Source of the DNA: Astrocystis sublimbata
Lineage: Eukaryota; Ascomycota; Sordariomycetes; Xylariales; Xylariaceae
NCBI GenBank assembly: GCA_022453515.1
Contig: JAJNNY010000025.1
Span: 124,001 to 188,000, forward strand
Reading direction: 5' to 3'
DNA length: 64,000 nt
Made by a program: the position numbers and the translations under genes. The stretch's first letter is position 1. The number at the start of each line of letters is the position of its first letter. Below the pieces are notes generated by a model. The model searched no databases. It worked only from the letters and a program-made list of their open reading frames with translations, and was not told where the DNA came from. This document shows positions 23,487 through 34,500 of the stretch, piece after piece.

Positions 23487-25277
23487 GCAACGAGATCAAA
23501 TTAAATAGTAAACACCAGAACTGAGATGTGGGTGGTTCTTGCTTTACCTATCCTATTTTCAGAAAGAGAAGGCGCACCGGTTCCTGCTCAAGATTATGGA
23601 AAGAGGAAGCAACGAGGTAGATATACAATGGAACTCGCTCAAGTGGACGATGCCAGGCCTGCGATGGGATCCCCCTTACTATGTCTGCCCTGTATCTGTT
23701 GAAAAAAGCTCGAACAATTCTTAATCCCTTGCCAATGACTATGTATGGAGATAGGAGGCATGTTCGAGAAGCCCAAATCTCAGGCATAGTGACACACGAC
23801 ACTTTGTATTCCTTTATAGAAGGCAGGCACTCTAGCCGCAATTCCTTCAGTTGTGACTCTCGTTCGGGAGAGTATTGGCACATACTTCCTCTAGTGGCCA
23901 TGCCCTCTACATTCAAGGCAACTGCTAGCCTGGTGTCCAAGGTGCCTTCTTCTTTGCATCTATCCAACTTGCCTTCCTACCGACTACCTAAGGTAGCGAG
24001 GGTAGGTAGCCAGCAGTCGACGTCCTGCAGCAATCGACTCAGAGAGTTGTAGGAGCCTACACCTTCTCCCTTTCTATAACTGGGTGCAAGGAAAGGGCAA
24101 GCGGGGAACGCCCGACGTCATGATAGGGACTCAACCATGATTAGGTACCTTTCCCCTTTTGTTGCCTTATATTACAATGTGTTGAATAGCATCTACCGCA
24201 AGCCTACCCGAGCGCTTAAATTCGCATGAGCTGTAGATGTAACTACCTGGAGCGACTTGTACTTGTGAGCCGTTCTTTCTATTTGGGAGGAAGTTTATTC
24301 AAGTTGTAGATTTGTAGCTTCGAAAAGAAGGAGCAACTCCGATAAACTTCGGGGAATATCATGTGCTCCCAAGAACATGCCCGGAACATGGAAAGCTATT
24401 GGACGCAATTGGACAAGCAAAGGTAAGATCGCAGTAGTTTACCTCCTACCCAGGCCCCCAGGTACCTCTAGCGATAAACCTAGACCGTCGTGAGTCTCAG
24501 AGGTACCGTACTGTAGATAGATAGAAGACAGTGGCAGTGGACATGACGTCAGCTGCGGGAACTGGCTTACACATGGCAAAATTGAAGATAGCCGACTCGA
24601 AGCTGTCGAACAAAGAAAATTAAAACAAAAGTGATCAAATTAAATACACTCTCTCATCTTGATCCGCTTATCCATGGGTTTGTAAGTAACCTTAAACGTC
24701 AATTAACGCTGAATTGGGGGGCAACAACATGGACTAGTCTCCCCGGAGGAGCTAGCTCGACGCAGGTCTACACCGTAACAGTACACCGTAGCAGTGACAG
24801 TACACGTACGATTGCGAGATTGGTGGAGCTAGAGGGCGGGTCCCCTCTATTGCCAGGACAACCAACATCAACAAACCGCCGCATCTGGATACCTAGGGCT
24901 TGGCCTGGGCGCGTGGGGCCTGGGTAATTGGCCAACCAACCCACCGACAGACGGACAAGCGCCCAACCAAAGACAGCTGCAACCACACAACCCGCCCGCA
25001 GCTGGCCAACCACAAGAGCAGCCACTGGTGGTATATTGACAACTCAGTGCTCACTGCTTAGAAACGGGCTCTTATGCAGACTGCGAGTACTCGTAGGACC
25101 GGCTCGGCACATCTCTCCGCCCCTGCATCTACACTTCAGCCACCGCATGTCCCACCACCTATGCCACCACATGTCCCACCACATGTCACTCCCGTAGTGC
25201 TACAAATATAATCTCGAGGCATCAAGGGTCTCCCTTGTCCATTGTCCCAGCCCTTTGTTTGCCGTCAACCTCAACCA
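23487..25277. other. Intergenic region, no gene recognised
   Basis: Short open frames only, with scattered AGGTACCT-type motifs around 24130-24510. The last 250 bp are C-rich with CCACCACATGTCC units and probably form the promoter and 5' UTR of the next gene. Confidence 0.45.
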
Positions 25278-27890
25278 ATGCCTCGCTCCCAGCCCGATAA
25301 CGACCACGACCACGAGTTCAACATCTACGTCGACTCATCCTGCGCCAACACACCCATGGACGAAGACACAACATCCAAGACACCAGCCGACCGCCGCACC
25401 TTGCGCCACAGCATCGAATCCGATAGCGACGCCGGCATGTCACCGAACGGTGCCGACACAAGGGCGAGCTCCAGATCCAGAGCCTCGTCCCGGGGGGCCT
25501 CGGACGGCGGAGGCGACATATCCGCAAGGGACGACGAGACCGAGGGGAATTCCCTCCTCAGCGAGAGGACAGACCACTCCTTCAACCCCGACGACGGGGA
25601 CCAATCGTACGTCGACCCTCCAGCGCTTGCCGCCGAAGATGCTACTCCGAGACGGGCTGACGGCGATCAAAGCAGTTCTCAGCACGAGGGCACCGACGAG
25701 GATGTCTTCACTGACAAGAGTCCGCGCAGCTCCATCGGCTCCTACGACGCCGGCTCCGAGTATGGCAAGGGCGCCAACGGCACCACCATCATCACCCGCT
25801 CGCCGCGCATATCCGACATCTCCCAGTACGACAAGGAGGACTTCGTCCCCACCGCCCGGGGCACACCACGGCCCCCTTTCAGAACCCCGTCGGATGTGCG
25901 CGCCATGCAGATGTCGTCGCCCGCCGCGTCTGTCATGGGTTCCCCGCGCTCCCCCCGTTCGTCCAGGAAACACTTCCCTTCAGGTTCGCGACTGGGCACT
26001 CCCTCGGCCTCCGCGCAGTACTCTCCCAAGAGGAAGTCCACACCGCCACGCTTCAAGTCCCGCCAGGAAGCGCCCCTCGTACTCCTCCATGTGACATTAC
26101 TACCGCTGCGCTGGATGTGGGGGGACCTGGTTAATAACCTGGACCCCGCCGAGATGAGCGACCAGGCAAAGACGCTGCGGAACTCGTGGCGTATCCTACA
26201 GGATCGTGTTGGGGACACGGTCATCGAGCGAGGCATTCTGCTAGGCCACCCTCAGAACGACTATGAGGTTCTCGAAGAACGCCTACTAGAAGCACTAGAC
26301 CTCCCTTTCCAGCGGCGTGCGAGGATACTGGAATGCGGCCACTATCTAGGACCCTCCAATGAGCCACCACTTACCGAAAATGAGGAGAGCGAAGACGAGT
26401 TCAGCGAGCGTCGGAGACAGTCGGCTTCTAAGCGCCACTGGTGCGCCACGTGCAAAAATGAAATCCGATACGACGCTCTTGATGAGATCAAGGTCTTCCG
26501 CATAAAGGTGTATGCGAGCAACGGCCTGATGCGGGCCGGCGCCTGGGAAGCCTGTTGGAAGGAGATGGAGCGTGTAGATGTGGAGCTCGAGCCCGTGGTA
26601 GAGCCCTCTGTCCAAGATGAGATCGTGCGCCTCGCCGCCGCGCAGCAGGAACGCGAGATCGCACAGCAGGAAGAGGCTGAAATTGCCAAAGAGGTGGCAA
26701 TGCAATTCGAGGAACAGCGTCGAAGCGAGGAGCACCTGCAACAGCAACAGGAGCATGTCCGACTGCAGTCCAGATCCCCACCAGTGCCCGAAGTGATACC
26801 GGAAGCTGTTCGTGAACGGAATTTCGAATCGAGGTCATCTCGCCGCCGTCATCGCGATGGAGAAAGGCTGCGCGAGACATACGGACAATCACCAGCGCCG
26901 TCCGCATCCCACGCTCGGGAGCCCTCTCCACACAACCACCCTGAACCAAATACTCCAGCCCCGCCTCCACAAACCGCGGAGGCAGAGACGAAGGGGCACG
27001 CCGAAAAACCTCACCAAAGCTACCAATCAGCGTCTCTACCCGAGCTCCTCATGCAATCCGCCAGGGTCTTGATGCGGGACCGAAAGAATGTCATCATTTT
27101 CACACTTGGAATATTCGTCTTGGTACTTTCGTTACGAAGCACACCTTCTGAACCTTCTTATGAACCAACATACGAGCCTATTATTCATAGGTTGAAGAAT
27201 ATGCCGGAAATGCAGCCATACTCTGCCATCGATAACTCCAAGGTAGATTCAGAACAACGCTCGCTGGGACTTAGCGACGTGGAGTCTGCATTGGCTATGT
27301 CCAGCAGTGACAATTTACAGTCAAGTCTTGGCTACCAAGAAACGCTATCCACTTCCGGGGCGTCCCACCACATGCCACGTTCAGGTGGTGAGGAACAAAT
27401 GCAAGACATGCCAAGTACGTCAGCCAGCGTTGCAACGATTTACGAACCCTGCGAGAGCTCGCCCGACTCCCATTCTAACCCCGAGCACTCCAACGCACAG
27501 ATAGTGCAGGAGTCTATGCCAGATAACCTAGAAGAGACCGTGCATGAGACCGTGGAAGAGATCGAGATCACTACGGAGAAGAAAGTCGTGAAAGTCGTCC
27601 AGACGGTTACCAGGACGCAGACGCAGACGCAGACACAAACAGAGACCGAAGTTGAGATGGCCACCGCCGTAGAGACAATATTACTTGAAGCAGCTCCAAC
27701 TCCAGACCCTGAGGCCGCGCTGGATATCGAAGACGAGATGTTCGCCTCGCCAGACGAGACAGGTGTTTCCGACGCCGGGTCGCCAAATGACAAGATGGCC
27801 GAGACCATACCTGAGCTCATGCCGGAGGCTTTACTTGAGCCTACATCCGAGGCTACGTTGGATTGGGAGGATGATTATGCTGAGATATAA
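25278..27890 (+). CDS. Large acidic single-pass protein (annotated in fungi as pathway-specific nitrogen regulator)
   Basis: An intronless frame of 870 residues from the ATG at 25278. The first 270 residues are Ser/Asp-rich and disordered, with many SPR motifs. A conserved folded block begins at about 265 (APLVLLHVTLLPLRW) and carries a paired-Cys motif WCATCKNEIRYDALDEIKVFR. A Glu/Gln coiled coil follows at about 450-500. A hydrophobic helix at about 604-620 (NVIIFTLGIFVLVLSL) predicts membrane anchoring, with an acidic tail after it containing a QTQTQTQTQTE repeat. The nitrogen-regulator name comes from database annotation of the family. I see no DNA-binding domain, and a membrane anchor argues against a classical transcription factor. 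Confidence 0.75.
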   Translation: MPRSQPDNDHDHEFNIYVDSSCANTPMDEDTTSKTPADRRTLRHSIESDSDAGMSPNGADTRASSRSRASSRGASDGGGDISARDDETEGNSLLSERTDHSFNPDDGDQSYVDPPALAAEDATPRRADGDQSSSQHEGTDEDVFTDKSPRSSIGSYDAGSEYGKGANGTTIITRSPRISDISQYDKEDFVPTARGTPRPPFRTPSDVRAMQMSSPAASVMGSPRSPRSSRKHFPSGSRLGTPSASAQYSPKRKSTPPRFKSRQEAPLVLLHVTLLPLRWMWGDLVNNLDPAEMSDQAKTLRNSWRILQDRVGDTVIERGILLGHPQNDYEVLEERLLEALDLPFQRRARILECGHYLGPSNEPPLTENEESEDEFSERRRQSASKRHWCATCKNEIRYDALDEIKVFRIKVYASNGLMRAGAWEACWKEMERVDVELEPVVEPSVQDEIVRLAAAQQEREIAQQEEAEIAKEVAMQFEEQRRSEEHLQQQQEHVRLQSRSPPVPEVIPEAVRERNFESRSSRRRHRDGERLRETYGQSPAPSASHAREPSPHNHPEPNTPAPPPQTAEAETKGHAEKPHQSYQSASLPELLMQSARVLMRDRKNVIIFTLGIFVLVLSLRSTPSEPSYEPTYEPIIHRLKNMPEMQPYSAIDNSKVDSEQRSLGLSDVESALAMSSSDNLQSSLGYQETLSTSGASHHMPRSGGEEQMQDMPSTSASVATIYEPCESSPDSHSNPEHSNAQIVQESMPDNLEETVHETVEEIEITTEKKVVKVVQTVTRTQTQTQTQTETEVEMATAVETILLEAAPTPDPEAALDIEDEMFASPDETGVSDAGSPNDKMAETIPELMPEALLEPTSEATLDWEDDYAEI
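27601..27650 (+). repeat. CAGACG hexanucleotide repeat in coding sequence
   Basis: About four to five imperfect ACGCAG/ACACAA units encode alternating Thr-Gln in the C-terminal tail of the preceding protein. Confidence 0.7.
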
Positions 27891-28426
27891 GTCATCGCGA
27901 GCCTTCTGTCTATCGCGTACGGTATGTCTTTCCACTTGGAATTGGCTGGGATGAGTTTGGTTTTGGGGGAGTTTGATGTTTTTTAAGGCTTGGAAGTTTC
28001 ACAAGCGAGGGTTGGTTTTATGACGGGCCAAGACACATAACTCGACGACATTGATTTCTTGCGACATGGCATGCGTACCATCCACTTAACACTATTTTTC
28101 GTATGTCTTGATTGCTCTCCAGATTGCGATAGAACCACGATACCAATGTAGCACCTTCGTTTTACTTTTGGAGGACGCGATTCGGGGGGCTTGTTGGAGA
28201 CATATATGGCCATTTTTGGGGAATACCTTAGGTAGAAAGAACGATAATGCAAAATGATTCAAGAGCCTGGACTGCAACTGTGTTGTCTTATTGTTGGATT
28301 GTGGCACTAACATAGGACGTCTATCGCACAACCATGTAGTTACAAAGTCACCTTTCCAGATCCCTCCGCTCCAGCTCAACCCTGACAACAAGGCGAATTC
28401 CGCTGTTGCTCCAGGGTGCTGAATGT

Positions 28427-29270
28427 TTATAGATAAGGGTTGGCGGGTTTGGAAGCGTGATGTGCTGTTGTAAGGTCAATTGTCTCATAGACATTTGCCG
28501 TAACAGAGGACTTGTGCTTGAGGGCCAGGGCGCCGTTCATGGTGATGAAGTCGTTCTCAACAGCAAGCACTGGATTGCTTTACAGGGTTAGTGACTTTTT
28601 ATTGCAATGGTGTGTTAGTTTTTCTTTTCACATACACATGCTTGCCAATGGCGAGGGCCAGGTCCTTCCTTTTCTCCTCCCATCGATCCAGAACGAATTT
28701 GAGTCGGGCATCCTTGCTATCAACCTGCAGGGGCAGGACGTGATACTCCAAACCGAAGCTGTTGAGAGTATCGCAGAATACATGGTGCGTGCGCAGCCAC
28801 TCTGAATGGTTCGACATCAGTCTGAATCCATCATTCACCATGCCCCATGCCACGCCAGCCTCACAAACGATGACAAGAGACCCCTTCATGCGTTCTTTCA
28901 TTTCCCTCCATCTTGCTGAAGAAACCAGAACATCAGCCGCCTCACTGCTGACATGCATCTTCGCGTAAATGATGGGATCGATAGCCGATCGATCGGAGAT
29001 GAACCAGGAGCGTGTTTGCAGTTCGCTCTGCTCGGATTCGAATTGGCCTTCAATGATGAGCCGCTGGTACTTATAAGCACGATCTTTTGAGCGAAGCAGG
29101 TCCTCTCCCACGAACCCATGCTTCATCCCAACAATCCGAGCAACTTCCTCAATGAAGCCGGGAGGGTCAGAGAGTGTGAGTTTCTCGAAGTGTTTGATAA
29201 CATCTTTGGCTAGGGTCGTCTTGCCAGTTGATTCACTTCCGATGATGTAGATACTTGGGGAGGATGACAT
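28427..29270 (-). CDS. AAA_28/NadR-like P-loop NTPase
   Basis: Two exons, 29270-28636 and 28577-28427, give 261 residues; the donor is GTATGT and a CACTAAC branch site lies just before the acceptor. The Walker A loop GSESTGKTTL lies at about 11-20. FISDRSAIDPIIYA at about 91-104 provides the DRS/DP acidic motif of the NadR and AAA_28 families. NadR domains phosphorylate nicotinamide riboside, whereas eukaryotic AAA_28 proteins (Ttd14-like) bind GTP and phospholipid. The second exon restores the conserved ending VLAVENDFITMNGALALKH, supporting the intron. No signal peptide or membrane segment. The ligand is not determined. Confidence 0.78.
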
Positions 29271-30341
29271 TGTGAATTGGCGGACCCGAAGGACAACTTC
29301 ACTTAGACATACGCTACCTCAAAAACGAGAGCCAATGTGCAGTACAGATGGAGCCAACGGGGTGTGAAGAGTTGTCATGCGGAAGCTGTAGGAGCCAACT
29401 GAAGGACATGGATGTAGCGCGATGCTAGGGCCCCCCACGTCAAGTGATTCGAGGTGTAAGATTACCTGGGTAGTTGATGTAGATGTATACATGTACCTGT
29501 ATGTATCAGCAACTGCCTATTCAAGTTCAGGCAGGTTGTGTTGCGTCTTGTGTATTACTTTGTTATGACGACCGCAGTCTTATCTCACAGTTTGGTTGGT
29601 TGTTTTTACTCAACTATTACTGTAGCTAGTGATGGCAATTTTTACTCGCCGCTAATCAAACTCGTAGATTGGTCCCAAACGCAACAAGAGACTACGTAGT
29701 AACGCTATCTTGCTGTTAACCTGTTGTTGCGGATTTATCCATCTTATCATTCCCGTCAAAGTTAGTCTAATCATGCGAGTTAAGCTACAGGGCAAACACC
29801 ATATTGTAACTCGAATGAAGTACCCAATGAGAGGAGCTTCTAGGTTTTCCGTTCCAAAGGCGCAAGTCTAAAGCCCAGATTCTAAAACGTTTAACACCCC
29901 ATTTACCTAGAAACTTAACCGCAGTACTAAAAGGAAGCCCGTTAAGCCATGCCAGGCAGATGGACCTCCTGATCACGTAAGTATGGAAATAAGAGCCACT
30001 TGCAACCTTATGTTCTCTCATTGACTATCTTTTCCGCCTTCTGACTCAACCTATAAGCCAATATTCTCCGATTTGGCTTAGCAGCGTTGCATTTAACCAT
30101 GCGTCCGACTTCTTCAATCGAGGTTAATTGGCACCAAACGAGCCTTCAGCTCAAAACTTGTTGAAATTTCAGTTCTTATGCCTTCCAGCACGCGTAATCT
30201 TACGTAGCAGATGACCGCTAAAATAAATGCTACTCAATTCCTCGATGTTAGGGTGGTTACCACGTCATCGCTAAGAGGCATCGCTGCTAATTGTGATGCA
30301 GAAGCTGGATTGTGAACACAGTTCCTACGAGGATTAGGAAA
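29271..30341. other. Intergenic region, no gene recognised
   Basis: Moderately AT-rich sequence without a coding frame of interest and without obvious repeats. Confidence 0.45.
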
Positions 30342-31205
30342 TCAGTTCTCAGCGACCTTCAACACCATCTTCCCAAACTTTTTCCCTTGCCATATTCTAA
30401 TCATGGCCTCTTGGGCATTTTCCATCCCAACAATGACTTCTTCTCTAGTCTTAATTTTTCCCTCGGCTCGGCGAGCCAACGAGTGATGTCTGACCCCAAG
30501 GAAGTCAAATATTTATCTAGTAGGTGCTGGTCTGAGCATATAAAACCGAAGACTTGAAGGCGTTTGAAGACAATTTGCATGAGCGTCCTCATGCCGTAAT
30601 TATCCTTGAGAGGCTTATTGTACTGCGAGGCCATGCCGCTCACAACTGTCGTTCGGTTAACTTGCAGTTCAGCAAGTCGTAGAATAGAAGCCTACCAATA
30701 GTGCCAAAGTTCTTCATTGTAAGCAGTGCAGACTCTAACTGCTCGCCGCCGACATTGTCGTAGCAAACATCGAGACCCTCGGGAGCAAATTGCGCCAGTG
30801 CGGCTTGGGTGGTCTCCGTCTTGTAGTTCCACGCGCCATCGAAACCCAGCTGCTTGGTGACATATTCCACCTTCTCGGGACTTCCCGTGCTCCCGATCAC
30901 CTTCATGCCCCGCAACTTTGCGATCTGGCCGACGATCTGGCCGACGCCACCGGAAGCTGCGGAGACGAAGAGCGTCCTGCTGGCGCGGGGCTCGGGCACG
31001 TACTCGAAGAAGCTAACGTATGCCGATAGTCCGATGATCCCGAGCGCTCCAATCAGTTTCGCGGGGGGGATAGTCACTCCTAGGGGCGGTGGCGGACAAG
31101 CGCGTGTGATGGCGGCCAGATGGGCGGGCACGGCAGCGTATTCGCCCGCGTCCGCCATGGCGTTCACGAGGTCACCCGAATGGAAGGCCGGGCCTAAGGC
31201 TACTA
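30342..31205 (-). pseudogene. Medium-chain NADP-dependent reductase, 5'-truncated and frameshifted
   Basis: On the minus strand the reading from about 31205 to 30696, then 30645 onward, matches the Rossmann half of prostaglandin-reductase/quinone-oxidoreductase-like enzymes. SAASGGVGQIVGQIAK is the NADPH loop, followed by DVCYDNVGGE and, after a 51-bp intron, GMASQYNKPLKDNYGMR. Two defects are visible. First, a 5-bp tandem duplication (CTCGG CTCGG at 30462-30471) shifts the frame after RWLAE; ignoring one copy restores a conserved end with GKKFGKMV to a stop at 30342. Second, the N-terminal GroES-like half of about 100 residues is absent upstream. The frameshift alone could be an assembly error; together they indicate a decayed gene. 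Confidence 0.72.
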
Positions 31206-31592
31206 ATGTAATAATTAACGGGAATAACGGTTAAGAATTTCCAAGTATCGAGTTACCACCATCACAAGCCCCATGCGTGTGTCCGTTACGGGCATTCACT
31301 TGTTCATAGGGTAATCTCCTAGTTTGTAATTACAAGCCGAAACACCTTGTGCCCTTTGAGTTCAGGGCAGCCGTTTTCGCTGTCTAGTAGAGGCCTAAAA
31401 CGCAATTGCAGACTAATTTTCCAAGCAGATTGCAAGAAAACAGTTTGTTTAGTTTACCCGCCACCTTACCCCATCTCGTTTACTTGTTCCTGCGTTGTTG
31501 ATCAACAAACAAGCGTACGGCTCTTTACAGCTACCAATTGTTGCTTCTATGCGTCCGAGCAATCCTTTCTAAATCGCGACATCCCGAAATCC

Positions 31593-34500
31593 ATGATCAA
31601 TATGGCGAAAGTCAAGTTCGGTTCTTACGTGAGGAAGCTGCAAGACATCTCGCTCGCCGACTCCGAATGGAGTTATGACAATCTAGATATCCCTGCAGCA
31701 CACCTTCTGGACGAGAGCGGCTACGTCAAATTCGTTAGCCTGGTATCGGGCACTACGGGGTCACATATTGAGGTCAAACTACAAAGGTTGGAGCCGAATA
31801 GAGCCGTAAGGTGTTCTCCGTTTCAATTCACTCTGTTTATGACAATTAGGATGCACGAAAGTGCATTACCGGCCCGGAACGTTGCGCAGAAACTGAGGAG
31901 CCCTCAGGCATTGTATATTGAAATGGCGTCAACTGACTTTGGGAGTTTTAGACAAAAGACTTGCGACCAAGTGCCCTCATGCAGATCTCATTCGCCAACT
32001 TCCGCCCGCGTTACGACGTAGCCGACGAAGGCGGCGAATACAAGCGGTGGACGAGAAAGGAAGTGGTAGATTACATAACGAATGTTCTGCGCGCTGGAAT
32101 GGAAGTACAAGGATCACACTACAACTTCTATGGCTTGAGCAACAGCCAGCTCAAGTCCCGTTCCTGTCTCCTCCTGGAAGAGTCGAAAGATGCGATATCG
32201 ACGCGAATCAGGTCCTTCGGCAACTTCGGCAATATAAAGAGCGTAGCAAAGCTGACAAAACGCATCGGGCTCCTGTTTTCCTCGGCCCAATTCGCCACAG
32301 CCGTAGAGGCCGACCGTTGCGAAGACATTGCTGATATTGAGACTGATGACTACAATTTCACCGACGGCTGCGGTTTGATATCGTCTAAGCTCGCAAAAGA
32401 GCTCTCGTACCGGCTGTGCCTAACTTTTCGCAACAAAAGGTATACACCTTCGGTGTTCCAGATCAGATATCGAGAGTACAAGGGGGTGGTGACGCTGGAT
32501 CCTACTATGAAAGATCGGCACGTGCTGCTCAAGTTGAGGAAAAGTATGAAGAAATTTTCAGGCTGTGCAGATATATCATTTGCTGTAGTTGAGCATTCAA
32601 AGGTAAGTAAGACTCTTCATAAAAGTCTTCTAACAATTCGACGACCAGATTCGAAAAACTAATTGCAGCCAAAGCCTTATGACTATGGGTATCTTAATGA
32701 CGAAGTCGTGACTCTCATACACTCGCTGGGAATCTCTGACGAGACGTTGCTGAGCAAGCAAGCCGAACACTTCAGATTCCTCAATGAAGCATCCAAGGAT
32801 CCACGATCGGCATTCCGATTTCTCTGCTATGTCAACCGGCCTGAACTTGCAGAGAAGGTGTTAATGGAATCAATGGACGCAGTTCGACCGGAGATACGCA
32901 AATTGGTGAACATCGAGAAAGGGAGAATGTTAAAGAATCACGACACTCAGAAGTGCCGCATCCTTGTGCCGAAGTCTCGACTGCTCTTCGGGGTATGCGA
33001 CGCCTGGAATGTGTTGAAAGAAGGGGAGTGTCACGTCAGAGTCACAACAGATGAAAATGGGGTACCTCAAACGATTACGAATGCCCACGTCCTCGTAACG
33101 CGGAACCCATGTCTTCACCCAGGAGACTTGCAAAAGCTGAAAGCCGTTTACCATCCTGAACTATCACATCTTGTCGACTGTATCGTATTTCCGACACAGG
33201 GCAAAAGACCATCGGCGGATATGATGTCGGGCGGGGACCTCGATGGAGACAAGTGTGAGTCTGCAAATTTATCCCTGGTAGAAATGTGCATAGCTAATCA
33301 GAGATGCTTTCCAGTCTTTGTGTGCTGGGACGAGGATCGTGAGTAAATTTCCTGTCCGTAGAGCATGGCGATTGTCTAGCCTGAATCACTTGTATCGTCT
33401 ACATCATATTGACATTTCAAATACGTGCCATCTATGCTCAAGGTGTAGTGATTGACATTCTATCTTGTAGTCATGCCATCGAAACTATCCGAACCTGCAA
33501 GTTATCCAGCTGCAAGAGAGCCACTCAGCTTCAAAGTTATATCGGATGACGATCGTCTGCAGGTTAGTAAGCGAAGACTCTACATTTCTAGTCCGCTCCT
33601 GGTCTAGGACATCGTTGTGTCTTGTCGTGGTTACTTTCCTTCGCTTGCCAACGATAAGTTCTGTCGGTTTGGCTAACTCATAGGTGTTAGTTCTTTGCTC
33701 AATATAACAATGTCTCTCTAGGACGCGTGAAGAACCTCTATTTGGACTGGGTGCGAGCCAAGGGACCGATGGCGTCTGAATGCCAGGAACTCAACCGACT
33801 GTTTTCGCAATGCGTCGATGGAAATCGTATCCGGGTTCCTCCACGATTGGAAAAGGCGCCAAGTCTGCCGGATGATGCACCTCCTTTCATCTTGGACTTG
33901 CTACACGAATCAGCTACGAGGTCGATTGGTCTGGTCAATAACGATGAAGCAGATCTAGAGGGTTATGATATAGGGGCGATAGAGATTTTGCTAAACCATG
34001 ACGATATTGCCATTTCTGAGTTTGAGCTCATTCAAATTGCGTTCAGGTGGTGCAGACGCAATAACACCCCCTTGCAGGATCTCCTGCACTTCTTTGACTT
34101 CAACAGCCTTAGAGACGAGGAAAAGACTTGGACTGTCAGCCAACTCCCAGTATTGGCAGGTATACCGAATCTCATAATGAACTCTCTTTGCTCGTCGAGT
34201 CTAGTCAGCGCCGAAGACCTTAGAAGATTTGCCTTGGATCATGCTAGGATACGATGGAAGCGTATGTACGATTCATCGCGCGACCGGATGGCTACGTTTG
34301 TCGAAGAAACTGCTCGATCACTAGAGCTATTCCACAGAAAGATGATCATCTTGCGTGTTGACGAGAGACTCACAATAGCTCTTTATGTCCCCATGAAGAT
34401 CGAACGCTCACAGGATCATCTCGTCGATGACAATGTACGACTCATCGCTTTTCCGCACTCACAAGGGCCGCAGATGCAAAGGGGGCTGTGCCTGCCCACA

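Noticed and set aside
25440..26970. Several 130-180 codon minus-strand frames across the large acidic protein gene
   Set aside because: They are antisense shadows of a biased coding sequence with no family match.
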